Below, piece after piece: positions 8,624 through 16,696 of a stretch of DNA of 64,000 nt; position 1 is the stretch's first letter, and each line of letters begins with the position of its first letter. The position numbers were made by a program, and so were the translations under genes. The notes under the pieces were generated by a model. The model had not been told where the DNA came from. It was given only the letters and a program-made list of their open reading frames with translations, and did not search any database. The stretch spans positions 6,785 to 70,784 of the forward strand of contig JBBQWM010000031.1 in the NCBI GenBank assembly GCA_038210655.1. The letters are read 5' to 3'. This stretch comes from 54-19 sp038210655. Lineage in GTDB: Bacteria; Chloroflexota; Chloroflexia; Chloroheliales; Chloroheliaceae.

Positions 8624-8749
8624 GTAACAGTTCAGCCAGCCTCGAATTTGTCAGGCCCTTTTAGAGAGGGTGAACCAACGTCATTGTGAGCGGCAGCGAA
8701 GAATCTAGATTCTTCGCTGCCGCTCACAATGACATGCCTGAATAGTTAC
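8624..8749. mobile_element. Miniature inverted-repeat element, copy 1 (core type A)
   Basis: 126 bp. Left end GTAACAGTTCAG and right end CTGAATAGTTAC are inverted (10/12). Flanking 8-mers TATTGTTT and TCTTGTTC match 6/8, suggesting an old target duplication. Inside is a perfect 54-bp palindrome at 8680-8733 centred on TCTAGA. No coding capacity. The GTAA ends and 8-bp duplication are those expected for IS66-family mobilisation (inference). Confidence 0.7.
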
Positions 8750-8798
8750 TCTTGTTCTAATCTTTATTGACCTGCGCCTAAATAGGTAAAAAGCCAAT

Positions 8799-9449
8799 CT
8801 AACTTTCGTCTGTTTCCTGCGTCTCCTGAGCTAAAAGAGCGTGGATTTGACGGCTAGTAGCTTCGATTATCTTTTTAAGCTCTTTGATTTGGGTTGGTGT
8901 GCCAAAATGGGCTACATAGCGGATCGTTTCCATCAAAGCTATCGTACTTTGCTTTATTGCCGGAATATCGCTACGGGTCTCCGATTGTGATTGCGGGTGG
9001 GAAGAACGTTCGATTGATGGAGGCGTTAGAGTTGATTGCTCCCCACCAATCAGTTGGTGATGTTGGCGGTGTTCCTCAACCAGTTTTTGCCCGCTTTCGG
9101 TCAGAGTATAGACCTTCTTACCGTCCTGTTCTTGACTGGTAAGCTGACCTTCCTCTTCCAAAGCTTGCAAAACAGGGTAAATCGAACCGGCACTGGGCCG
9201 ATAAAATCCGGCGTAACGTTGTTCCAGTTCTTTAATAATGTCGTAGCCGTGCCGAGGTTGTTCGGTCAGTAAATCCAGCACGGCGTGTCTCACAAAGCCA
9301 CGTTTCTGGCGATGTCCGCCACCTTTGCCTAATCTGTGGCTTCCGAGCCTTTCAGATTGCCCGCCAAACGGCTCCAATTCGTCCGGCCCTTCCCATCTAT
9401 GGGCCGAGCCATCCATAAGCCGCCTTTTTATTCCAAAAAAACTAAACAT
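8799..9449 (-). CDS. PadR-family transcriptional regulator
   Basis: 216 residues from the ATG at 9449, which has GGAGAG upstream. The winged helix is RHAVLDLLTEQPRHGYDIIKELEQR, then SAGSIYPVLQALEEEG (recognition helix) and GKKVYTLTESG (wing), typical of PadR. A Gly/Arg/His-rich N-terminal tail and a long C-terminal helical dimerisation region flank it. It is downstream of the DUF2218 gene in one operon, and PadR proteins commonly repress their own operon. Confidence 0.85.
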   Translation of the reverse strand: MFSFFGIKRRLMDGSAHRWEGPDELEPFGGQSERLGSHRLGKGGGHRQKRGFVRHAVLDLLTEQPRHGYDIIKELEQRYAGFYRPSAGSIYPVLQALEEEGQLTSQEQDGKKVYTLTESGQKLVEEHRQHHQLIGGEQSTLTPPSIERSSHPQSQSETRSDIPAIKQSTIALMETIRYVAHFGTPTQIKELKKIIEATSRQIHALLAQETQETDES

Positions 9450-9516
9450 AAATTCTCTCCAAACCTTTAGGCTCCAAACTGCACCCGGCAAGCATTTGCT
9501 TACAGGTCAGGTAATT

Positions 9517-9837
9517 TTAGCCGAGCAAGGTAGGAGTTGTCCATTCTACAGTCAAGGTTTCGTGTACTGCAAAGCGTTGCAAGTGAGATTCGACCACACC
9601 TTGCAAATTTCGCACGGTTTCAAAGTCGGGAGCATCAAGGCGGATAGCTAACACACCAGCCTGGTGAGCATCCAGTTCGCAATAACCCATCGGGAAGGTA
9701 ATTTGGCCGCTTTCCTTATCGAAGCGTACCTCAAGTTTGTGCGCCCAGTGCTTGCACAATTTACGCATCAAACTGGCGGGTTTCTCGCTGAGTGCCGTCG
9801 CGCTAACGGTTGCTTTGTTTTCAACTGAGTTGGTCAT
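9517..9837 (-). CDS. DUF2218 protein
   Basis: 106 residues. LMRKLCKHWAHKLEVRFDKESGQITF and the later LDAHQAGVLAIRLDA match DUF2218, a small family often found near siderophore or PadR/TetR-regulated genes; biochemical role unknown. AAAGGGAAA precedes the ATG. It is the first gene of a two-gene operon with the PadR regulator (67-nt gap). Confidence 0.8.
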   Translation of the reverse strand: MTNSVENKATVSATALSEKPASLMRKLCKHWAHKLEVRFDKESGQITFPMGYCELDAHQAGVLAIRLDAPDFETVRNLQGVVESHLQRFAVHETLTVEWTTPTLLG

Positions 9838-9856
9838 ATAATTTCCCTTTTTCTTT

Positions 9857-9936
9857 GTAACTGTTCAGCCAGCCTCAGACCTGTGATTCTGAGCCGCAGC
9901 GAAAAACCGACTTCTTTACTACGCTCACAATCCAAA
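9857..9936. repeat. Degenerate left part of a miniature element (core type A)
   Basis: Starts GTAACTGTTCAGCC, as copy 1 does, and continues with an imperfect inverted repeat (GATTCTGAGCCGCAGCG against CTACGCTCACAATC) related to the 8680-8733 palindrome. No clear right end was found. Confidence 0.5.
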
Positions 9937-10032
9937 AAGATTTAAGCCGTCTTATCCATAATTCCAGCAGGCGTTTCGATTATCATTACATTTTCCTAGT
10001 CCGTATCTATTAAACGATATATCGCTATATAT

Positions 10033-10061
10033 AATATAACGCGATAACGATATATTGTCAA
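10033..10061 (-). promoter_or_regulatory. Sigma-70-type promoter of the DUF2218-padR operon with overlapping operator-like repeats
   Basis: On the minus strand, TTGACA (10056-10061), a 17-bp spacer and TATATT (10033-10038). The promoter is embedded in repeated CGATATAT/GCGATA words, including the perfect palindrome CGATATATCG at 10015-10024 and CGATATAT at 10049-10056. Binding by the co-transcribed PadR protein would block this promoter; that link is inference. Confidence 0.7.
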
Positions 10062-10301
10062 GAGGGATTTACAAGCAAAATCCAGTCTGGTTGTCCCGGT
10101 TACAAGTAAGACCGAATAGGTCTTGGGTCAAGTATTTGAGATAGTTATATATTTCTGATAAGAGGGCTATCCAGTTAAATTTTGAGTGGGTTGTCCAAAA
10201 GCTGGCTCAATTCGTACAAGAGTTACCGCATCAGGAGAGCAGGTGTTATAATCCGAGGGTATTATGATAGGCTTTCCGGTCGGCAGAGCGAGAAAGGTGG
10301 A

Positions 10302-10919
10302 ATGGGTACGGTTACAAAAAAGCGGATAGTGGTTGGCATTTCCGGCTCGACTGGGGCGATTTACGGTATCCGATTATTAGAGATACTGCGAGACGCGCCG
10401 GGTATCGAAACGCATCTGGTGATAAGCGGCCCAGGTCGTCAGACGATTACCTACGAGACCGATTTGACGGTCAAACAGGTCGAAGCCCTGGCTGATTATG
10501 CCTACCGGGAACGCGATATTGCGGCGGCAATTAGTAGCGGCTCTTTCGAAACCGAGGGGATGATTATCGCGCCCTGTAGTATTAAGACCCTTTCGGCGAT
10601 TGCTAACAGCTATGGCGATAATTTGCTGGTGCGAGCCGCCGATGTAACCCTAAAGGAGCGGCGTACCCTGCTGCTGTTGTTGCGCGAAACACCCTTGCAT
10701 CTGGGTCATTTGCGCCTGATGGTGCAGGCTGCCGAAGCGGGGGCAGTCATCATGCCCCCGCTTCCCGCTTTCTATAACCGTCCTCGCACTATCGACGATT
10801 TGGTAAATCAAACGATAGGCCGCGCCCTCGATCAACTTCATCTAGGCGAACTGGCAAGCGGTTTGTTCGAGCGCTGGGAAGGCATTGTTGGCGGTGAGAA
10901 ACACAGTAAGCAGGATTAG
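10302..10919 (+). CDS. ubiX: UbiX-type flavin prenyltransferase
   Basis: 205 residues from ATG 10302 (AAAGG at 10293-10297), the normal UbiX length; a longer frame upstream lacks support. N-terminal GISGSTGAIYGIRLLE is the FMN-binding loop, followed by APCSIKTLSAIA and the C-terminal LRLMVQAAEAGAVIMPPLPAFY. UbiX attaches dimethylallyl to FMN to make prenylated FMN for UbiD-type decarboxylases. No ubiD gene is in this window. It is first in a run with an SDR (13-nt gap) and a glycosyltransferase. Confidence 0.85.
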   Translation: MGTVTKKRIVVGISGSTGAIYGIRLLEILRDAPGIETHLVISGPGRQTITYETDLTVKQVEALADYAYRERDIAAAISSGSFETEGMIIAPCSIKTLSAIANSYGDNLLVRAADVTLKERRTLLLLLRETPLHLGHLRLMVQAAEAGAVIMPPLPAFYNRPRTIDDLVNQTIGRALDQLHLGELASGLFERWEGIVGGEKHSKQD

Positions 10920-10932
10920 AGGAGCGAGTATA

Positions 10933-11628
10933 ATGCACGATTTCAAAGGTAAAGTAGTGGCGGTCGCCGGTGGAACGGGCGTTTTGGGCCGGGCGGTGGT
11001 GGACTTGTTTGTGGAAGCCGGGGCGACTACTATTGTACCCGACCGAGCTTTGCCCAAAGAGGGGCGGGGCAACCCGAACTGCGAGTATCTTGTGCTGGAT
11101 GCGCTTGACGAACAAAGTGTAAAAGAATTTTTTGAGGGAGTCAAGGCCAGTAAGGGCGGGGTGGATGTGCTGATAAATGTGGTGGGTGGTTACGCCGCTG
11201 GAGACCCGGTCGCCACGCTGGAATTAGCCGTCTTTGAAGGTCAGCTCGATTTGAATCTAAAGTCGGCCTTTTTGCTGACCAAGCACGCTGTCCAGGGTAT
11301 GCTCGAAAAAGGGGGCGGTAAGATCGTGCATACCGCCAGTCGCGCCGCCATAGACAAGGGCGAGAATAGCTTTGCCTATAGCGTATCCAAACTCGGTTTG
11401 TTACGGTTGGTCGAGGCCGTCGCTGCCGAAAACGCTCGTCATAATATAAACATCAACGCGATTATGCCTAGCATAATCGACACTCCGGCTAACCGGGCCT
11501 CGATGCCCAACGCCAAACACGAAAAATGGCCCCGTCCGGCCCAGATCGCCAGCGTAATCGCTTTTTTGGCTTCGGACGATGCCGAACTAATCAACGGGGC
11601 CGCCATTCCGGTCTACGGCAAAGCCTGA
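10933..11628 (+). CDS. Short-chain dehydrogenase/reductase
   Basis: 231 residues from ATG 10933; GGAG at 10921-10924. Rossmann motif GGTGVLGRAVV, NVVGGYA, HTASRAA with the catalytic Ser, and YSVSK with the Tyr/Lys pair, so the enzyme should be active. Classical SDR of slightly short length; substrate unknown. Its C-terminal AAIPVYGKA replaces the more usual dinucleotide-binding TGxxxxVDGG ending. Confidence 0.85.
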   Translation: MHDFKGKVVAVAGGTGVLGRAVVDLFVEAGATTIVPDRALPKEGRGNPNCEYLVLDALDEQSVKEFFEGVKASKGGVDVLINVVGGYAAGDPVATLELAVFEGQLDLNLKSAFLLTKHAVQGMLEKGGGKIVHTASRAAIDKGENSFAYSVSKLGLLRLVEAVAAENARHNININAIMPSIIDTPANRASMPNAKHEKWPRPAQIASVIAFLASDDAELINGAAIPVYGKA

Positions 11629-11661
11629 GAAGAACTATTGGATTTTGAAAGGGAAGCGGTT

Positions 11662-12783
11662 ATGGCGGGCGCTCAAAGACCTTTGAAGATTGCATTGTTG
11701 GCTCCTTTGGTATCACCTATCGCGCCGCCTTTTTTGGGTGGGGCGCAAGTAACCTTGCAAGACCTGGCGATAGGCTTGGCTCGACGTGGACACGCTGTAA
11801 CCCTTTTTGCAGCCAGTGGGTCGCGGTTGGAAGCCGAAAGCGAGCGGGTGAAACTGGTCGAAGTAGTGGTGCAACCCGGCGAACTTAGTCCCGCCGATTT
11901 TAACGCTACCGGCCCGGCTAACGCTGCGACCGAAGCGGCTTTCTTTCGGCAGGGCGAACTGTTCTTACAAACTTTCTTGCGGCTGAACCGGGCTAACCCC
12001 CCTTTTGACCTAGCCCATTCGCACGCTTTTGACTGGCCTGCTTTCGCTCTTGCGCCGTTGTCGGGCGTGCCGACCGTCCACACGGTTCATTTACCCTCGG
12101 TTGATCCACGCATCAATGCCCTTTTACGGACAGTTTACGAGCAAACCGGCAGTAGTCGGGCTGTGACGGTCTCGAAAGCCTGCGCCGCGACCTATGCCCA
12201 GGATTTCCAGTTTGATCGAATAGTTTATAGCGGTATTGATACCGAGGCGATTCCTTTTGGGGCTACCGGAGAAGGCTTTTTGCTGTTTGCAGGCCGGATG
12301 GCTCCTGAAAAAGGGGCTGATCTGGCGATTGCCATCGCCCGGCAAGCCGGTAAGCGGTTGGTACTGGCAGGTGATATTTACGACCGAGCCTTTTTCGAGA
12401 GCAAAGTTGCGCCGGAATTGGCGGTAGACTCCAGCCTTGACTATCTAGGGCCGCTCCCCCGTGAAGAACTTTTCAAGCTAATGGGTCGGGCCGATGGGGT
12501 CTTGTTTCCTAGTCGGTGGGAGGAACCGTTCGGGTTGGTGCTGACCGAGGCGCTGGCTGCCGGTGCGCCGGTGATTAGCTGGCGACGAGGCGCGGCCCCC
12601 GAAATCATAATCGACGGTGTGACCGGCTTTTTATTGCCGTTCGACGATATTGAAGGAGCGGCGACGGCGGTCGCTCGGCTCGATCAGATAGACCGGGCCG
12701 AGTGCCGCCGTCGGATTGAGGACAATTTTAGTCTGGCTAAAATGCTAGATGGCTATGAAGCCTACTATTACGAAATTTTGTAG
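11662..12783 (+). CDS. GT4-family glycosyltransferase (GT-B fold)
   Basis: 373 residues from ATG 11662, with GGGA at 11651-11654; an upstream TTG (11638) is less likely. N-terminal domain has GGAQVTLQDLAIGLARRGH, and the C-terminal domain has GRMAPEKGAD and the EX7E signature in WEEPFGLVLTEALAAG, which binds the nucleotide sugar. This is a retaining glycosyltransferase, probably cytoplasmic or membrane-peripheral, acting in glycolipid or polysaccharide synthesis. Acceptor unknown. Confidence 0.85.
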   Translation: MAGAQRPLKIALLAPLVSPIAPPFLGGAQVTLQDLAIGLARRGHAVTLFAASGSRLEAESERVKLVEVVVQPGELSPADFNATGPANAATEAAFFRQGELFLQTFLRLNRANPPFDLAHSHAFDWPAFALAPLSGVPTVHTVHLPSVDPRINALLRTVYEQTGSSRAVTVSKACAATYAQDFQFDRIVYSGIDTEAIPFGATGEGFLLFAGRMAPEKGADLAIAIARQAGKRLVLAGDIYDRAFFESKVAPELAVDSSLDYLGPLPREELFKLMGRADGVLFPSRWEEPFGLVLTEALAAGAPVISWRRGAAPEIIIDGVTGFLLPFDDIEGAATAVARLDQIDRAECRRRIEDNFSLAKMLDGYEAYYYEIL

Positions 12784-12805
12784 GGGCGACCAAATCGGGT
12801 CGCCC
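12784..12805. terminator. Hairpin between convergent glycosyltransferase and ftsH
   Basis: Arms GGGCGACC and GGTCGCCC with a 6-nt loop, directly after the glycosyltransferase stop and 30 bp from the ftsH stop. The same arm sequence is the core of the type B miniature elements, so this terminator may derive from one. It is followed by ACCAGCCCAAT and TTGCAATTTGC, words that recur after the hairpin at 59894-59951. Confidence 0.6.
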
Positions 12806-12835
12806 TTACCAGCCCAATCTCGTTGCAATTTGCGA

Positions 12836-14749
12836 TTAGGTCGCCTTTCTTTGCTGCTCGTTTTGCATAGCAACCCGTGAAAGGACTGGTCGGATAAACG
12901 GACGAGGCAAGGGTCGGGCGGTGTCAAACATCTGCTCGAACTCTGCGCCTTCGATAGTTTCCTTGACCATCAGCATTTCGGCAATTTCGATCAACCGACC
13001 CCGGTTCTCGCTTAGAAGTTGCTGAGTACGGGCGTAGCTGGTCGCAATAATCGAACTAACTTCTTTGTCGATCTCGTAGGCCAACTCATCCGAGTAGTTA
13101 TGTTGTTCGCCAATGCCGCCACCCAGGAAGACCATCTGCTCGCTTTTGCCAAACGACATTGGGCCAAGCTTTTTGCTCATCCCATAGCGTGTGACCATCT
13201 GGCGGGCGATGTCGGTGACTTTCTCGATGTCGTTAGAAGCCCCGCTCGAAACTTCGTTAAAGATAAGTTCCTCGGCGGCCCGTCCACCCAGACCCCAGGT
13301 GATCTGATCCTCGAACTGGCTCTTGGTTCCTAGCGTCCGGTCGTCCCCTGGCAAAATCATGGTCAAACCGCCCGCCATACCGCGCGGGATGATCGTAATT
13401 TTGTGAACCGGGTCTACGTTCGCCAGCATCCGAGCAACCAGGGCGTGACCTACTTCGTGATAAGCGGTGATCGCCTTTTCCTTTTCGGTAATCAGGCGGC
13501 TTTTGCGCTCCGGGCCAGCTACTACCCGCATAATTGCTTCTTCCATCTCGCTCATCGAGATAGTTTTGCGATTGCGTCGTGCCGCCAGGATTGCCGCTTC
13601 GTTGACCAGGTTCGCCAGGTCAGCCCCACTAAAGCCGGGCGTTTGCTTTGCCAGCGTATCGAGCGAGACATCCTTCTCCAACGGCTTGCCTTTGGAATGG
13701 ACTTCCAGGATAGCAATCCGGCCTCGAATGTCAGGACGATCCAGAATAACTTGCCGGTCGAAACGTCCGGGCCGCAAGAGGGCCGGGTCGAGTACGTCCG
13801 GGCGGTTGGTGGCCGCGATCATAATGATGTTGACGTTGCTATCAAAGCCGTCCATCTCGACCAGAATCTGGTTGAGGGTCTGCTCACGCTCGTCGTGACC
13901 ACCCCCGGTTCCCGACCCGCGCCGTCGTCCGACCGCATCAATTTCGTCGATAAAGATGATACAGGGCGAGTTGCGTTTAGCCTGATCGAACAAGTCGCGT
14001 ACCCGACTGGCCCCGACCCCTACAAACATCTCGACAAATTCGGAGCCGCTAATGCTGAAGAAGGGAACTCCCGCTTCACCGGCGACCGCCTTTGAGATCA
14101 TGGTCTTGCCGGTACCGGGCGGGCCGATCAACAGTACGCCTTTGGGGATACGCGCTCCCAATGCCGCAAACTTGTCGGGGTACTTGAGAAACTCGACCAC
14201 TTCGGCCAACTCTTGCTTGGATTCTTCCACCCCGGCGACATCCGCAAAGGTGACGGTGGGTTTGCTGGCATCAAAGCGGCGGGCGCGGCTTTTGCCAAAC
14301 CCTAGCGCCTGATTATTGCTACCCTGGGCTTGCCGCATCATAAAGACCAGCACGCCGATAAAAAGCAGCGTCGGCAGCAAGAAGGTTAGCAGGCTCAAAA
14401 TCCCACCCGCCCCGGACGGTTCGTTCACCTTGATGTCCGGGCCGTTAGCGAAGTTATACCCGGCATTGGTCAGTTGGGTGGTAAAGTCGGTCGTCGCCGT
14501 CTCGCGCCGAGAAAGCTTTTCGGTGCCGTTGACATATTTTATCCGCACCGTTTCAGCCGAATTGGTCAACTGAATTTCTTTGATCGGGGACGGTCGGGCC
14601 GCGGCTTCTTTTAGAACCTGACTAATCGGGATCGTATTGGCCGCGTCGGTTCGGTCTCCCCCTATAAAGGTAAAAAATAGCACTCCGCCGACCACTGCCA
14701 GCAGCCCTAGCACGACAAATCTATTTTTGTACCATTTTGTATTGCCCAC
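12836..14749 (-). CDS. ftsH: ATP-dependent zinc metalloprotease FtsH
   Basis: 637 residues, GTG start with AGGAG 7 nt upstream. Two membrane helices (about 9-28 and 117-138) flank an external domain. AAA+ module: Walker A GPPGTGKT (209-216), Walker B IIFIDEID, second region of homology ending RPGRFDRQ. The zinc site is HEVGH (431-435), against the more usual HEAGH; both catalytic histidines and the Glu are kept. It degrades membrane and regulatory proteins as a hexamer. Intact and full length. Confidence 0.95.
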   Translation of the reverse strand: MGNTKWYKNRFVVLGLLAVVGGVLFFTFIGGDRTDAANTIPISQVLKEAAARPSPIKEIQLTNSAETVRIKYVNGTEKLSRRETATTDFTTQLTNAGYNFANGPDIKVNEPSGAGGILSLLTFLLPTLLFIGVLVFMMRQAQGSNNQALGFGKSRARRFDASKPTVTFADVAGVEESKQELAEVVEFLKYPDKFAALGARIPKGVLLIGPPGTGKTMISKAVAGEAGVPFFSISGSEFVEMFVGVGASRVRDLFDQAKRNSPCIIFIDEIDAVGRRRGSGTGGGHDEREQTLNQILVEMDGFDSNVNIIMIAATNRPDVLDPALLRPGRFDRQVILDRPDIRGRIAILEVHSKGKPLEKDVSLDTLAKQTPGFSGADLANLVNEAAILAARRNRKTISMSEMEEAIMRVVAGPERKSRLITEKEKAITAYHEVGHALVARMLANVDPVHKITIIPRGMAGGLTMILPGDDRTLGTKSQFEDQITWGLGGRAAEELIFNEVSSGASNDIEKVTDIARQMVTRYGMSKKLGPMSFGKSEQMVFLGGGIGEQHNYSDELAYEIDKEVSSIIATSYARTQQLLSENRGRLIEIAEMLMVKETIEGAEFEQMFDTARPLPRPFIRPVLSRVAMQNEQQRKAT

Positions 14750-15166
14750 GTTTGAACTCCTATTGCTTTATTTCGGATATTTAGAGGCTATTAATCGCTT
14801 CAACCACCAGGGTAGATACAGGAGTGTGCAGCCAGAACTTGCCGCTGTATTTTCGAGTGGTTTTCGATCAGCAGCTTGCCAGATTTTACACTTAAAATCT
14901 ACCAACCTACCTATCATAGGCCGCCACGATCACAATACTCCTTTAAGCTGAAACATGCAACTATTTTGACCGTTTGCTTATGTTAGAGTTGTGTATCAGA
15001 AATGATTCTAAGAGCTATATCCAGCAGGGAGGACTGAGGACTGAGGACTGAGGGATGAGGACTGAGTAGTCCGGTTGTAAGACCTTGCTCCGCCAATGGA
15101 TGTGTTCCCCTTCATCCCTCATCCCTCATCCCTCACTTCATCCCTTGTTCCAATGGATGTTCCTGG
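14750..15166. repeat. Intergenic region with inverted heptamer tandem repeats
   Basis: 15031-15065 is five tandem 7-mers (GGACTGA, one being GGGATGA). About 45 bp later, 15112-15144 has TCATCCC repeats, the reverse complement of the variant unit. The remaining sequence upstream of ftsH (14750-15000) shows nothing else I can name, although the ftsH promoter must be there. Confidence 0.65.
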
Positions 15167-16684
15167 TTAGGTGGTCGGGCCGGTCTGCAAGGCTTTGTTA
15201 AGCCGGGCATCGTGCCGGACGCGCCAGATTTTGCTATCCAAATAATAATGGGTAAAGGCAAAACCCCAGCCAAAGGCGCTGATATAGCGTCCGGTCTGGC
15301 GGCTTACGCCCCAATGTCCTTGCGCCCACTGCCCAATTGGGATGCGGTAGGCCGCTCCAAACAGCAGGCCAGAAATTGCAAAGCGTTTGCCATTTTTGGA
15401 TAGAAAAGAAGCCAACCCGTAATGGCGGTTCTCTTGCTGGCCCTTCACGTATTTATTGGTGTTGTGGAACCAAATCAGCCGGTCGTACTGAACATTATGA
15501 TAAACCGTCAAAGTCGCTACAATCGAGGCCAAGCTGTAGAGACCGCCACCCAGCGAGGCGAACGGCAACTGGAATGTTACCATGTGCATCGAGATCGAGG
15601 AGGCCAGCAAAAGCTGTTTGGGCGGGTTGATCGGCAACCCGTTGGCGGCCTTGTAGACCTGTCGCCCCAGGTAGGCCGTCAGCGTTGTCAGGAAAGCGGC
15701 CAGGGCCAATTTGGGGGTCCAGGTCGGCAATATACTGCTCAACTTGAGATAGCCAGTCGGGTAGTTGGGGCCAAAAAGAAACTGGACATAGGGTAGCGTA
15801 AAGCCGGTCCAGATCAACGCCTTGTCGAGGTAGTTGTCGATTTTCGCCAGATCATTGTTTTTCTTCTTGTAAAGCACCGAAAAGCCATAATGCTGCTTGA
15901 CCAAATGATAGTAGGCCCACATGTAGGCAAAAATATCAAAATAGTCGCCCAGCTTTAAGCGTACCAGCACCGGGCCGGGCAAAAACCACAGCAAACTACC
16001 CAGCAGCAATTTGCGCCGCTTTTGCCATTCTTCCGGGTCGGCATAGGTTCGGCTGAAAGTGCCGAAGATATGGGGGCCATCGAACAGCAGCACATAGAGC
16101 CAAAAGACTTTGGCTGGCTTGACCTTAAAGACAAACAAGAGGGCCATAAAAGCGTAGCTGACGGCAGAACTACCGATCAGATAGATCAGGTCGTCTTTGC
16201 GGCTGATAAGCCAGGGCGATTTGGGTTTTGGGCCGGGGGTCGGGGCGCTGGAAGGCTGGGTGCGCTCGGCAATCGCTGCCATCAGTAGCCGCCACATCAT
16301 GCGCGTAATTGCCACCAGACCGAGGCCGCGCACCGGGCGCGGTCGCGCTTTGGCTATCTCCACCGTGTGAAGGGGGGCAATTTCTAATCGCGCCGGGGTC
16401 TCGACTACAGGCCGGATTTTCGTCAGCCCTGCCCGAACCAGCCGAGCAGTATTTTCCCTGGTAGAAAACGCCCAGACCGCCGCCTTCGTGGTTGCTTGTT
16501 CGATCACAGGTCGGGCTTTTTCGGTAGCCTGCTCTATAATAGGCCGGGCCTCTCTTGCGAGACGCTGCGCTTGACCCAGACCACGCCGGGCCAGTTGCTC
16601 TAGCTCGGTCAATTTTGGAAGGACGCGCGTCGGGACGGTCGGCCAGCCCGAAGTTTTAGCGAATATCATATTAGCAAACATCAT
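15167..16684 (-). CDS. Polytopic membrane protein with many conserved-type histidines, unknown function
   Basis: 505 residues; AGGAG before ATG 16684. The first about 160 residues are soluble, with a repeated ARPIIEQATEK/ARPVIEQATTK helix. After that come 8-9 predicted membrane helices with His-containing motifs at helix ends: FDGPHIFGTFSRT, YYHLVKQHYGF, VYHNVQYDRLIWFHN, THYYLDSKIWRVRHD. Such clusters are seen in membrane di-iron oxygenases and Brp/Blh-like enzymes, but I cannot place it in a family. It follows a CoA-transferase gene by 12 nt, so the two are probably an operon. Confidence 0.6.
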   Translation of the reverse strand: MMFANMIFAKTSGWPTVPTRVLPKLTELEQLARRGLGQAQRLAREARPIIEQATEKARPVIEQATTKAAVWAFSTRENTARLVRAGLTKIRPVVETPARLEIAPLHTVEIAKARPRPVRGLGLVAITRMMWRLLMAAIAERTQPSSAPTPGPKPKSPWLISRKDDLIYLIGSSAVSYAFMALLFVFKVKPAKVFWLYVLLFDGPHIFGTFSRTYADPEEWQKRRKLLLGSLLWFLPGPVLVRLKLGDYFDIFAYMWAYYHLVKQHYGFSVLYKKKNNDLAKIDNYLDKALIWTGFTLPYVQFLFGPNYPTGYLKLSSILPTWTPKLALAAFLTTLTAYLGRQVYKAANGLPINPPKQLLLASSISMHMVTFQLPFASLGGGLYSLASIVATLTVYHNVQYDRLIWFHNTNKYVKGQQENRHYGLASFLSKNGKRFAISGLLFGAAYRIPIGQWAQGHWGVSRQTGRYISAFGWGFAFTHYYLDSKIWRVRHDARLNKALQTGPTT

Positions 16685-16696
16685 TGTCGCTCCTGA

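Noticed and set aside
13403..14095. 230-codon plus-strand ORF opposite ftsH
   Set aside because: Antisense shadow of a strongly conserved gene; composition follows ftsH codons.
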